Source of the DNA: Solea solea
Taxonomy: Eukaryota > Chordata > Actinopteri > Pleuronectiformes > Soleidae
DNA: 64,000 nt
Reading direction: 5' to 3'
Assembly (NCBI RefSeq): GCF_958295425.1
Contig: NC_081148.1
Location: forward strand, 8,155,466-8,219,465
Under the pieces are notes generated by a model, which did no database searches, had not been told where the DNA came from, and worked only from the letters and a program-made list of their open reading frames with translations. The position numbers and the translations under genes are program-made. Numbering within the stretch: position 1 is the first letter of the stretch; each line of letters opens with the position of its first letter. Positions 1-13,400 of the stretch are shown one piece after another.

Positions 1-115
1 AGGACAATGCATAATAAAGAAAGGCACCGGTGTGGAATCGTCCAGTAGGAGCCTTGTTGTAGGTGAAAACTAATAATCTCAAGGCTTCACACTGAGGGGC
101 TGCAAGATTATGTCC
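1..115 (+). repeat. Fragment of interspersed repeat (family of 3832-4466)
   Basis: The first hundred bases share the segment 'cgtcca(a/g)taggagcct' and the following 'aggtga..taat..tctc' pattern with copies at about 4125 and 8900. This is a right-hand piece of the same dispersed non-autonomous element. Its left part lies outside the window. The family assignment rests on similarity among copies within this window. Confidence 0.55.
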
Positions 116-1759
116 ATTTTTATACACGGCCTGTGGTAAAAAGCCAGAAAGAGAACATGTAACCTTAAAAGAAATGGGTAATTCAGTAGCCATTGTTTTG
201 ATTTGACTTGAAAGTAAATCACAGCCCCACTTCCTGATGCCAAGTTCCATTTACACAATCAGGTCATCACCTGCCAATATTTTTATTTTTATCTGTTCGT
301 TCATTCATAAAAAGTTATTCAAATTCTCTTCATAGTAACGCATTCACATTAGGTCAAATTAACCACTTCCTGTTTTTAAACGCTCACTTCATTCAGTTCG
401 ATCGATCGTCCACCTTTTTGTTTTAGCAGTGTCTCATGACCATTTCATTTAATCGATTAAAAAAAACATTCCTTTACATTAAGTCTCTCCTTTATGTCAA
501 AGAACACATAGTTTGTTTATTTTACTTTTTTTCTTTTTTTTTTTTCTTTTAATGCAATGCCAGAATATGTTGTTGAAACCTTTTATGGCTAAATCTAGAT
601 GTTAGTCTACCTCGCGGTGAGTCCCCGGCGAAGAGTAAAGCTTTGTGTCTGACTCAGTGAGCAGCGGCCGTCAGCTGTGTGTGAGATTAGTGTCAAACAA
701 AAACATGTCGCTCCCGTGAGTCGATGTCAAACAAACAAAAGCTGAGCTCAGATTTTCTTTGCAGCTTTTTCTGTTTCCTTAAATACCCATTCACTTTGAA
801 TTGTTTTTGAAATAATGAGATTTCTACTCTAAGGAAAATCTCATGTTCACTGATGTGCGTATGTATGTATTGATTTTACAAGCAGTTGATTTTTATTTTA
901 TTTTCCTTTTTGGGTTTGGTAATTTTCACATATTGGAATATTGTTCATTCTCGCAGAATAACAATAGGTTTCCATGGGAATGGGTGATGCTTTGATGACT
1001 CCTAATTCTAATTAGACACAAAATTAATCTCTAATCCTGCTAAGCAAACTTTTATAGTGACTTTATGTTTGACACCCTCAGGTACACCTGGGTCAAATCA
1101 CGTGGTGGTAATTCACAGGGATTGCGAATCGTGTTAAACTTCACGTAGGTGTTTCTCCAAGCAGATTAAAGTAAGCATTAGATATTTGCAGGTTTAAGCC
1201 CCCGATAATAAACCAAGACGCGAGTCTCCTCTGTTCTGTCGCTGTTACGTCACCTCTGTCTTTTGTTGTCATAATGCAATGCACATGTTATGAAATGTAT
1301 ATAGTGTAAAATAAAAAATGGGTTTGTTTTACATACTGTATAATTGCCTATATTTTGTTTCAGAAGTGTAACAGATTTATGAGATGACAGGTTAACACAT
1401 TAAAAAGAAGGAAGTGAAACCAGCCGGCGTCGTGTGCTCGTTTCTGACGGAGCTGCAGTGTGTGAGTCAATGCCAAGTATAAATAGATGTCAATTAAATT
1501 GAAATGTCTAATAAGTGGAAGAGGAAAGAAAAGGACATTATTTTGGTTCTATTTGTTTTAACATGTGTTTATTGTGCTACTGAAAACCTTAGCCCTAACA
1601 CAGTGGTGTCTAGATTGGAGGGGAAAAAAGTGGTAAAAAAAAAAACCAACTGTTAAGTAGCAGGTGGGCAATAAGAGCTTAAAGTTACAACACAATATCC
1701 CATCCTGATATTGCAATTAAGACTTTCTCGACAACCAACGTATGGACTTCCTGTGTGGT
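116..1759. other. Intergenic, AT-rich, no gene seen
   Basis: No reading frame here resembles a known protein and no splice-bounded exon could be assembled. The stretch has T-runs (about 525-550) and a slightly GC-richer patch at 600-720. It could be the 3' UTR of a gene beyond the left edge, but nothing in the sequence proves this. Confidence 0.5.
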
Positions 1760-1799
1760 TCTCCATCTGCACTACATCTGAACAGCAGGCGCTTTAGAG

Positions 1800-2050
1800 A
1801 GTGGTGAATTCGGCGGGGAGAATCATTGGGATGAGAATTTGCCGGAGATCTCCTCCGCCTGTACCAGCCATTGTCTAAGGAGGGTGCACAATATCCTGCG
1901 CCGTCCAGCACATCACCTGCTCCGTTTGCTGCCCTCAGGAAGAAGATACAGGTCCATCCAGGCCAGAACCTGCAGACGGAGCCACAGCCTGGACCCCCAA
2001 GCAGTGAGGTTGTTTTATGGCCCTCGACACGACACGGTTTAGGTTGCATT
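1800..2050 (+). mobile_element. Non-LTR retrotransposon (LINE) ORF2 C-terminal fragment
   Basis: The frame at 1839-2042 encodes a tail with the pattern L-L-P-S-G-R-R-Y-R-S-I-x-A-R-T, followed by a hydrophobic RLF-type ending. That pattern is characteristic of the extreme C-terminus of many fish LINE ORF2 proteins. Upstream is a 'vGRiiGm' segment in another frame, so the copy is frameshifted and 5'-truncated. No reverse-transcriptase or endonuclease domain remains, and it is a dead fossil. The exact clade cannot be decided from this length. Confidence 0.7.
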
Positions 2051-2569
2051 TCCACTACAAAAAAAGTACCTACTCAACATGGGCGGGGTCTTCACGAGTG
2101 ACCCTAACCAATAAACACTTTACCCTCTCTCTCACCACACACCAACCTCCCACAAACACCACCAATAAATCTAAAATTAAGGTAAAAAGGAGACAGTTAT
2201 ACATCATTTTTAACTAGTGGTGCAACTCAAAAACTGGTTCAAGTACTGAATTGACTTCCTGCTAAATGAAACGCACTGATAATGACTCCTGTTTTCATAA
2301 TAATTTATTGAACAGATTTTCAGCATTGACCTTTCTTTGACCATTCCTGGTGCCTCATTCATCTTCCAATAACAGAATTCTATTCAGGTCAACAACAACG
2401 AAACGTTTTAACATAATGGAAAATATATAGAATAATCGTTTTTCTCCTAACTGTGCAGTATGATAATCTGTGTGTATAGCTTAAGAAACTAAGCAGCTGC
2501 AAATGTCAGCGAGAAGCATAAGGGGGTTAAAGGTGTTAGTCATGTGAAACTGGAGGCTCAGCAGAGCTA

Positions 2570-2622
2570 TTTGTATGTACAGTGTGCATGTGCATGTGCA
2601 TGTGTATGTGTGTGTATACAAT
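2570..2622. repeat. (TG/CATG)n microsatellite
   Basis: Alternating tgcatg and tgtg dinucleotide-type repeats ending in tgtgtata. The surrounding interval 2100-3830 is intergenic and contains no recognisable exon. Confidence 0.8.
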
Positions 2623-3831
2623 GTTACTCCAGTCTGACTTGAGACTTGCTTGACTAACGCTGGTAAAAGACTCGACCTGACTTGGACTTGACTCTCATGA
2701 CTTCGGGCTCGTTACTTGAAATGATTTATGGCATATTTACATTTTCTCAAATATTGAGGCATTACCATTTTTGAAACAGAAAACATTGGGTGCCTGAACC
2801 TGGCAACCGAGCCACAATGACACCACTACACACTTCAAATCCCACAATGGAAGGTAAGACAGGATGTCCGTTGGGTGCTACTTTAGGCTAATGCTAGTTA
2901 AGTCATGGTCGGTTAAAAGAAAATAGTGTCTGAGAACCAGTGGGGGGAAAGAGTAAAGAATTACAGAGTAAAGACTGAAAACTGTTTCTCTCGGTCGACT
3001 TTTGTTCCAGGATTTTTTGGGTGTGGCTTGATGACACGCAGAAGCTTAACTCCTCCTCAAAGCCTTTCATGATATACAAACCCCTGGTTAACCCATTCAC
3101 TCATTGGTAACTGCACATGCGCACACACAAGTAGTTTGGTCCCCGAGCATTTTAGGTTAATATTATGTACAAACACAGCTGCTTGTCAGAGCACAGGATG
3201 TTGCTGAATTTGGCATGATTTAAAACCCCATCTTTAAAAAAAATAAGCTCCAATTTTAAACACAATTGCCAAGATGGTTAGTAACACATTCTCCTACCAC
3301 TTTACACGCACTTTAGTAATCTACACAGACTTAAAACACCTGGTCTTTCTGGCATTACAATCAAAACTTTCCCTCAGTGAGAGAAGCAGAGGCACGACTG
3401 TGTTTTCTCATGAACGTCAGTATGAAATGTAAAGAAAAAATGCTGCTTTAATAAACTGCTCAGACCTGTACAATATTTATACAGTAAGATAAGTGTTCAC
3501 GTAGCTTTTGTGTGCTTAAGCGTGGATGACCAGTGTGTGACAGAGGGAGGTTCATACAGCTGTGCCACGGTTTATCTCCAGATGAACTAATTTCTTCCCC
3601 GGCATCTCGCGTTCACTGCTGTTGTGGTTCTCTGGTGTTTTCTCACCTCCCTTTTCTTTCTTCTCATCACTGCTTCTGTTAGGAAGACACAACATTCTTT
3701 ATGATCTACTGAATATCGCTGTGGTGTTTTAGTCTTTTTTTCTTTGGTTAGAGGTGGTGTCTTTTCAGTACTTCGTTTCTACATTTCTACAATTTGCCAC
3801 CTGCCTTTTAAAGCAGTATTGAGTACCGAGC

Positions 3832-4466
3832 ACCATAGACTGCATATTAAAAATGGACGTCATCTTCCAGTTTGTAAAGTGAAGCCAAGGAAGGAGGAGT
3901 GAAGTATCAGTTAGCCACAAGGGGGCGACTTTGCTGGTTGTGAAAAGAACTTGAAATCTCCAGTAAAAGGATCCTCTTCTTCTTCTCACTTGTTAATGAG
4001 TTCATGGTCTCAACTGCTTCAATAGAACATGATGAGAATTGTGTAAATTATACTTTAATTTCAAGGAAAATAGATGATAAAGTATGGGGCATTATGTGTG
4101 GACACCAGATGAACAGCTGGTATTGTCCAATAGGAGCCTGTTTGCAGGGGACATCTGTGAATTCACAGTCTCATAAAATTCCTCCTATAGGGGTCGCCAC
4201 AGCAGATTATCTGCCTCTATCTTGCCCTCTCCCTAGTGTCCTCGGAGTTGTTTTTGCAGCCACATTTGATATGTTGTTTTACATGATGTGTTGTGAAAAT
4301 GTTGTAACAAGTTGACTTCACTAGCAGAGAAGTTCTCTACTCTCTGCTGAGGGACAATATATTAAAAGTAGCTTTGGTGCAGCCATAAAGGTGCACATCG
4401 TCCAGGCTGTCAACTAAAAATAAATCCAAATAAAGACCACGGCCATTTTTATTGACAGTCTATGCC
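3832..4466. mobile_element. Non-autonomous DNA transposon with inverted ends
   Basis: The left end reads CATAGACTG followed by a short AT stretch and AAAAATGGACG. The right end, reverse-complemented, reads CATAGACTGTCAATAAAAATGGCCG. These are imperfect terminal inverted repeats of about 25 bp bounding roughly 635 bp. The interior (aaaatagatgataaagtatgg, then tccaataggagcct) recurs at 8840-8920 and at the left window edge. It has no transposase frame. The right end lies about 30 bp past the arhgef33 stop codon, so the element probably forms most of that gene's 3' UTR. Target-site duplications were not resolved. Confidence 0.65.
4447..4452 (-). promoter_or_regulatory. Candidate arhgef33 polyadenylation signal
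   Basis: A minus-strand AATAAA hexamer lies 44 bases beyond the arhgef33 stop codon, inside the right terminal inverted repeat of the adjacent transposon copy. It is the nearest downstream canonical signal. Whether it is used cannot be told from sequence. Confidence 0.4.
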
Positions 4467-4495
4467 AAGCATCTTATAATTTTACATAACCGATC

Positions 4496-7400
4496 TCACT
4501 TCTTCTTGAAGAGTCTCTTGAACGAGCTCCTGAAGCCTCCTTTGTCCTGTTTCCGACTCCTCTCACTGAACGCTGAGTGGTTGATCTCCTCAGTCCCACT
4601 CCTCCACTTTGACTCGTCCCCCCAAGACTGGATCCCAGAGTCCTGTTGGGGCCAAAGGAAAGATTACAATTACTTCAAGTATAATCCGACTACATTTGGA
4701 GTCATTCATTCACGTTTAAATCTTGTTATTGGTTTAAAAAAGAGAGGGTTAAATATTTGGTGACACCCACAGTACTGAGCAGTCCATGAAGATCATCGCT
4801 CTGTTTGTCTGTGTCCACTCTGTTCCCCAGTGGACTGTGGACCTTACGGGATGGGGTTGGACACCGATTGCTGCCTTTACTGCCCTGGCGCTCCAGCTTA
4901 GCGTGACTGCCCAGTCCAGCTCTTTGGATGTGGTTTGACAGAGGTCCACTATCCAGTCCACTCACTGTGGTCTCCATCTGAAGGCCATTCAGGGACTAGA
5001 CAGCAGAGCAGACATGTGTGATGACTTTTACACAGGTAAAACTTATTATCTTATTGCACATAAGCACATTAAACCTCACCTTGCTTTTACGCTGGCTGGC
5101 CTGAAGGGGGCGATGCTGATTGTGGCGCATCATGATAGCTTCGTCTGGGGACACACATCCTCGGTTGGGCAGTTTGCTGTAACCGCCGCCTCGACTTCCA
5201 CCGTTACCAAAGACATTATGTGTGGACGACACACTCGCTTCCATTGCGTGACGTGATGCTGACGGGCCTTTGGGGCATTTGACGAAGGCAATATCAATGG
5301 AGGAATCTGAAGAGCCGGATGAGCACCGGTCAAACATAGAGACATCGTGGAGGGAGCCTCTGTCCTCCTCATAGAGGCTCTCCATCCCTGGAGGGTCTGG
5401 AGGGAGAAGGAACTCTCCAAGAGCATCAGCCAGAGCAGAACCAGGCTGAACCTGACGGAAGTCTGCAGGTCTGGAGGGAGGATGATGCTGGCATGACAAC
5501 GACCTCTCAGATGCTTCACTCTCTGGGATTCTGACAAGACCTGTGAGACAAAGATTGGCTGACTGGTTAAATGACTAAATAGGTCTTCCTGTAACAGGCT
5601 GAACCAGAGTTCATCAAAGTGTAATACTATCAAGCAAATCCACAATATGACACTGTAGAAGCTAATGTGAGATCAGACCTGTTGGGTTATGGCTGCGTGA
5701 GTCCAGATCAGGACTGAAGAACGATAGGTGGGAGGGCCACTCGGTGTTGTAACAATGTGGTTTAGGATCCTGCTCCCAGTCCTGGAAACGGTGAGACTGC
5801 ATCTGCTCCAGGAGGCGCTGTTTGCTGTGCTTCGCCTGGTTTGCATGTTCCCTGTTCCGAATAAATGATGCATATTCAAGCAGATTCATCAACCTTGTTG
5901 CCATTTACAGCAAATTAGTTCAAACCTAATGTATGTTAGAACAGATGCACAGTTAGTAAGTAAGTTGCTAATTCAAAATAAATTGAGTTGGATTCCCCCA
6001 CATTAGCAGAAGAAGACTAACACAGAACTTGCTTCCTTCATCTGAAACCAGGATCTGTCAAGCAAAACTATCAGACCTGACAACATCTGTGTGTATACAC
6101 CGGCAGCACAGTGGCAGGTGGGGACAAGAAGTGTTTATCCTGTCATACTGCTAGTTAACCAGGTTTTGTAAGTAGTTGGATTCATTTCTGATACTTTTCT
6201 AGGTGCTTCTTTGTGTTTTCAGTGTTTTCAGTCATATCCCATCCTGTTTGCAACCGTCTTGCTTTACTAGAGCAATGTTTCTGTTGCTGAGAAACACACA
6301 GAGAGATGTGTGGCACTGAAATACTTATAATCAGCAGCATGGGTCCTGATTTGAACATGATTCAAAAGTTATGCACGACAGTTTTAAAACTGTTAACTAG
6401 ATTAACTATTGTGGCAGATTTGATTATTCTTTACTTTCTCAAACCGTCAAGAAAAATGTGATCATCGTTCAGAGGACGTGGCGGCTGTCTGGATGTTTTG
6501 CTGCCCCCTTGTGGCTACATTGATTGTTTCTTCACTGACTGAATGACCTGGATCATAAATACTTACAGCATGGCACTGCTGCATGGATACGGTGAGCCAA
6601 TGTTGTTTGCTTTAATTCCACTCTCCACTGTTTTTAACAGCTGCTTCATGGTCGACCTGCAGGGGGCGCACAGCACAATGAGCAAACAGCTTTAATCAGT
6701 GCATTCATACCCGTGATAGGGCTGCAACGATTAATCGATTACTGAATGAATATTTTTTTTTAAATAATGAAAACATTTCAGATATTTCAGCTTCTTAAAT
6801 GTGAATATTTTCTGGTTTCTTTGCTCCATATGACAAAGAAATCATTAAAACCGAATCTTTTTGGTTTGTGGACAAAACAAGACGTTTGAGAGCATCATCA
6901 TTATCAGGTTTGGTCAACACAGATCAACATTTTTCAACATTTTCTGACATTTTACAGATCAAATAAATGATTCATCAAGAAAATAATCGACAGATTAATC
7001 AATTATGAAAAGTTGCAGCCGTAACCCATAATATAGTAATATAATAAAATATCCAGCCTACTCTAAAACTGACAATGTGTAACTACAGTTATTTTATTAG
7101 GGACAAAAGAACATTAGTAGCAAATGTTTCATCCTTAAATTCAGGCTTTGTGTGTGATTTTTACAAATAAACTCAAGATGTCTTTTTTTTTTCCAACCTC
7201 TTCTGTTATTGTTTTTTTTTGTCATGTGTTCATTTCTGACCTCGTCACCTCCTTCTGGTTGTGCAGCAGGAGCTCCTGGTTGTGTTGGAGGAGGTTGTGA
7301 TATTGAGCTGTGAAAGACTGAAACTGCTGGATGCACACCAGCAGCAGGTAGTAATCTGGGTGCTCTGCCTCTGTCTGCCTCAGCAGCCCCTGCACACACA

Positions 7401-10400
7401 CAACATATAACTCGTTGGATTAGCAGATTATGGCATTTTAAGGTGAAATCCAAGTCATTATATATGTATGTTGTATGTACCTGTAGCAGCAGCAGGTACT
7501 CTGGGATCCTCTGAACAGGCTGAAGCAGTAGAGTGTGGAGTGATGGTTTGGATTCGTCGCCCATGATGTCACTCTGACAACAGCAGAGAAGAGCGTGGAT
7601 TGACCAATCAGGATTGAAGGACAAAAGTATGACTTCATTCATTCATACATTTATGTACAGCTGTCATATACACGTTAAAGATCCAGTGTGTAACATTTGT
7701 GTTTGTACAGCAGCACAAACAGCCAGAGAGTGTGTATTTTGAAGTGTGGAACCTCATCAGCTGATTGGTGACTAAAACCAGTGTGGACGAGGACATCCTT
7801 TCTGGTATGTGAAGGCCACCGTAGTTCCCTGACTCGCTTGGGAAAGGGAGGGGGGGCAGTTTTTAGCAAGTCTCACCATTAGATGTCACACATTTTTACA
7901 CACCTGACCTTTAAGTGTAACCTTTTCCTGAGGATGGATTCAATATTTTTCAATCACAAGCCACAGTGTCCTGCCTTGAGCTTTGATGTCATGACATCAT
8001 GTGTTCCCGTCTTGTGTTTTACCTCCAGGAGGGCAGACGATTTCATGGAGCTGGAGGCAAGCATGGTGACGACTGACAAACAGTCCGGGAGCTCCTTCAG
8101 GTAGGAAATGTAAAAGTCCAGGAAATCACTCTGTGGGTTAGAGACACAGAGTTAATGTACATGTGTGAGAGAGCAACCTTTTTATGACATGACAAAACAT
8201 TTTTGTCTCTCTTCCACACTCTGCTGTGAGTGTGTAATAAGGTTAATTAGGTAGGTGTTCACACCAATTATTGCATTTCCTCCCATTTATTCATGACTAA
8301 TCAACCACACAGTGGCTTTAACATAATATACTTATTAGCTGCACCGTAAAGTGACTTTCAGTTAAAGTTCATTTGCCACCAGCACCTTCCTGAGCACAGA
8401 ATACATTAGAAAATGTCTATGGCATTTATTTATTTCAGTGTACTCAAGTGCACACAACACACATGTTTCATAAGAGCTATCCTTGTTCTTTAGTAGGAGT
8501 CACTTGTTTTTCACTGCATTTTCACTGCTCAGCTTGGTGCTACTAGAACTTGACATTTCATTTAATGTAGGTCACTGTAGGTCAATCATTCTGATTTATT
8601 CTGAAATAGTGAGTTGCAAGGCCACAAGTGTAGACCATATATAAAAATGGATATAGGGAGAAAAAAAAAGTACCAGTTAGCTGCCAGACTTCACTGGTTA
8701 CAATAATAACTCAATTTAAATGTAAGTTTATAGGAAAATGAGCACTTGACAGCTAGGGTAAACAATTACCTGAGGACTTCATCGTCTCAATCACTAATTT
8801 CATCTTGTTCATTATCGTATGATTTTGTAAATCATGTTCCCATTTAGAGGAAAATAGATGATAAAGTATGGCACATGAGTGTGATTGACAGCTGCTATCG
8901 TCCAATAGGAGCCTCATGGTAGGTGATATTAATCTCCAGTTCCAAAAACTGTCATGGCGCTGGTCAAATGGTGAATTTCAAGGCTTTAAAACGGGAGTTG
9001 ATTTTATAAACAGAAGACTTCATCCACAAATAAGATGGAGGTCCAGATCTTTAGAAATAGTTTGTTTCAAAATCAAGGTCAGTCCATGGTCATGTCCATG
9101 TTTATCACGTGGACAGAAATAAAAGTTAAAACACTTTACGATAGAAATGGAAAATCCATTTGAAATGCACATTGCCTGCAGCTAAAAGGTCAAATACATG
9201 CACTGTTCTTTGTACATGCACTGTATTGTTCCTTTGTAGTCCTATTATTACCTCTTTGCTTGTGAGCCTCATGAACACATCCCCCATAATGCCTTGCCAT
9301 TGGCACTTGAGCACGCGTTCCTGGAGAGTGTGGAGGAGCTCGAGGTGCTGCTGGATCAGAAACCTCAGAGAGCTGGGGAATGGACTGAAGACGGACAGAA
9401 AGAGTTCATAAAGACGTGTGTTTTACAGCTTTTACAGATGTTTCAGTGAATTATTGTTAGTAATCTGACAATAAACGTCCTTCATGGCTCTGCTTTCACA
9501 AACCTGTTAAACTTTCTGACAGTTACTGTGAGATCTTATGTGACAGACATCTGGCAAGAGGTAAATCAAGTTAAAACAAATGCAATCATTTACAAAAAAC
9601 GTTTGACCCAGTTTAACAGTTGTACTTTTTTAGCAGCACCTTTGCTCATTGGGACCACGTGTGCTGAAGCAGAGATGTGATTGTATTAGGGTCCTTTAAA
9701 AAGAGTATCTTCTCTGTTTCCCTGGTGTTTATAACCTGCTTTTATTTGATTTGTTCATTTCCTGTTCTCCCCTATTTAGACGCTCTCAAATTAGATCAGT
9801 GGCAGCTCCTGAAATAAACTCCAAGTGTTGACATGTGTGCATGTAAGAGACAGATGGACAAAGAGAGAACTTCTGCAATGTCTGGTTTATTCTGTGTTTC
9901 CACAGGGCATGTTTACCTTCTTATAGACCTCAATAAAGTTTGGATTTCTCCTTTATGAGTTATCTTCGTGTCAGCTGTTAGATCATTTCTGTCTCTATTT
10001 TTGATCTAGTCTATATAAATGTACATTTTTAACACATTTTTGTGTTTAGTCATGTGGTGAGCTCATAGTCGTACCGTTTGTCTTTGGATGGCAGCGCCTC
10101 TGATCCATTGAAGGAGATGTTGGCCTTCAGCAACAGAGACAAGTGGGAGACATAAACTCGCTCTGACTCCAGCAGCTCCAGAGCTGCTCTCTGCCTCTTA
10201 TCTGCACAAACACACACAAACACAAACACACACACACAGCTCAGTGGTTAAATCAGTCATCACAATGCCTCTGAGCAAGGTACCAACCCCCATTGCTGCC
10301 CAGGAGCTGCTTCATTCTAGGAAGTATCCTAGTAGAGGATGGGTTAAATTCAGAGAAAGAATTTCCCTAAGGCGATTAATAACGTATGAGAAAAACAAAA

Positions 10401-13400
10401 TGTTTCCTCTTATTCTGAATAATTTGTTTTCTTCTTTAACTCCAGTAGTCATCAGACACGTTGTTGTACTGGCCTGATAATTGAAGACTGATAATGGCAG
10501 TTTGCAACTTAAAGGGGATGTATTATGCAAAATAAACTTTTTAATCATTTTAATACTTATATTTGGGACTCTAGAGGCCCTACCAGTCGCTAAAGTGTGG
10601 AAAAAGAATACTCAGTCCTTTTTTAGTGGCCCCCCTTAGTGTAAGTGTAAGTGACTACACCAAAAATCATAATTTTGTCCTACGTACATTTATTTGTCCA
10701 GTGTGTAATTAATTTATTTGTTTAAATCTAATGTTTAAACTTAGACAAGTGTGTCAGGGAACTACGGTGGCCTTTACGGACCAAAATAGATGGCATTCTA
10801 CTTTGTTTGTGAAGACAGCTTCTGCTTCAAAATGCACAACACAAGCCTGACTGGTGGGTCCAGTTAGGTTTGTGTTCTGCATTGCTGCTGAAGAAACAAG
10901 ATGGGGGGGGGGGGGGGGGGGGGGGTTATTCTAAGGCTATGAAAAGCCCAAACAAATCTATATTTTAAAGCAATTATACACTTACACAAACATGGTCATG
11001 GGTATTTCTGCCAATAAACCCTCCTAAATGTTACACACTGGACCTTTAATGGTAAGCTAGTAAGATAATGGTAGCCTTATATTTATATATTCTGTGTGTG
11101 TTAGTGTTTGACATGAGAGTGACAGTCAGTGTATGTTAAAAGTCTGATTTTAGTTACACTAAGGCAATAATTTGGTTTCCTTAATGTCATTTGAACACGT
11201 TAGTCCAACTAAAATCGAGCTAGTCTTAGACAGACTAACATACCTGGATAATGCAATTCATAGTCTGATTACTCCTGCATGTATACGCTTAGTCGGACTG
11301 GAGTCAGTCAAACAACGAGATGGCGTCGCTGAGGACGAAAGCTAGAGAAGATCCACTGACAAAGAGACTTTAGCACCACAGCACGATCCGTCTCACCGTC
11401 CATCTCACTGTTTGTTTTTCTGTGACATAAAGGTCAACATGAAACTGATTCAATACACACTAGCTTACAGAGAGATACAGACGAGTCAGACGTACACAGC
11501 CAATAAATAGATTTTCTCCTCCGCATGTATGCTCGGGCTCGGCAACTTGTCTGATTGCCTGACTCAGTTGGACTACGGCCTTAGCTCGATTGCACGGCAC
11601 ATGTAAACGTACTGACTGATATTGTTTTTCTTCCTCTTGTCAAGACAGCAAATGCATCACATGTGTATAAACTGAGATATCTAGTGTTGCAGCAATGGTA
11701 GCAGCAAAATCAGCATCACGTGTAGCAGCCGCAGTAGCAGTAGTGTGATACCAAATGGCAGTTAGTGACATAAGCATGTAGATAATGTAGTGGGTTTGTT
11801 ACTGTTTTCAGTCTGGCTGCTGAGAGTGTCCACGTCGTCTCTGCTGCACTTCCTCTCTCCCCATGTTGGAGACATGGACAGACAACCTCTCTGCTGCAGC
11901 TGAGACTCCTGCTCAAAGGTAGACGCTGCAACACAAACACCCACGGAGAACACAGTTATATAATATTGACATGTACACATCTCAAAGGTCCAGGGTGTAA
12001 GAATTAGTGACATTAAATGGTATAGTAACAGCGCAAGATGGCAGTCTTCATAAAGCAAGGCCCTTGCTATGGAAACTAAACAACATTACAAGTGATTACA
12101 CACTTTTACAAACATGGGTAGTACATTTAATTTCTGCAAAACAAACAAGGCTCCACATCAGACTGGATGTTAAGAGCAATGCTGCACCTGTTCCAAATTT
12201 CAACTAGCCCACGTTCACTTGTTCCTTTTTTGAAAAATAAATAGACTGCTGTTGTTTGTTTGTTTTTTTTATATCACAGTTTCAATAAAGTATTAAAATT
12301 CATACTTTTAAAGTGAAAATCACACGTGGATGAATGAACCACTTTTTACGAACTCCTGTTGGTAATTAAAATATGCAAAATAGTTGATATTGTTTGCAGT
12401 CACACCATCCAAATAGTGTAACCACTACACCATGTTCACTTCTTTATCACACTTAAACCTATGAAAACAACTTATGTTAAACACAACTTCTATTATTGTA
12501 AGGAATTCCGACACTTCATTTATTTGTTATTGTTAATCCTCATTTATATAATGTAATTCATATACCTACATTTAATCCATTTCCCAGATTGGTTAATCAT
12601 AATAGCATAGTTATCATCATAGTTGTGTATTTTCTTCACATGGGCATTATTATTTGATTTGTATATTAAATAAATGCTTATGTAAACCTCATCCCTAATA
12701 AACAAATCACGTCATAACACAGCCTTCAGTTCATGACACACCCAGCTCATTCAGACAGAAAATCATTCTTAAGTTGTAAGTAATGGGATGTAATTCACTT
12801 ACATTTGAAGGTTATTTGCTAACAAACAGGCAGCCACATTTGGAATCTTATGTCATCAGTCAGAAAAAATCACACAGATTCTCAGATGAATTCTGCTTTT
12901 TCTATGCTTTATATCTTTAGCACACGTTAGTATATGGCTGGTCTGACAACTGCAGCCTGGTCCTTGTGGACAAAAAGGTTCAATCCTGGCTTTCTGTTAC
13001 TGAACACACCCTGTGTAAATTAAGTGTTACAGAAGAGATTATGATGATTATGATACAGAAACTGCAGGAACAGACTCACTCTGTGTAAATGTGTTGCCTC
13101 GCTGTGGTGATGACCCACTATGTGGCAGACTGGAGAACAGGTGATGAATAACACTGAGCTCTGATTGGCTGGGCACACAGATCTGTTCGTCCCCTGAAGC
13201 CATCAGCACGTCTGCCTTGGAATGATTTCTACCATTGGACCAACAAGTTCAGTCAAAGGAGAAGCAGAAAGTTACACACAAATATAATGTCTTTCACATT
13301 CAGTACTTTGCTGCTCAAAGGCCCTTAAATGGTATTAGTGGTTATTGTAGTGATTACTATAGGTCAGCCTTGTGCCCAATTTGAAATATTAAAATCCTCT

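Noticed and set aside
4996..5645. Overlapping frames 4996-5499 and 5130-5645 as separate genes
   Set aside because: The first is the real arhgef33 exon 5540-5080 plus read-through into the intron; the second is a shadow frame of it.
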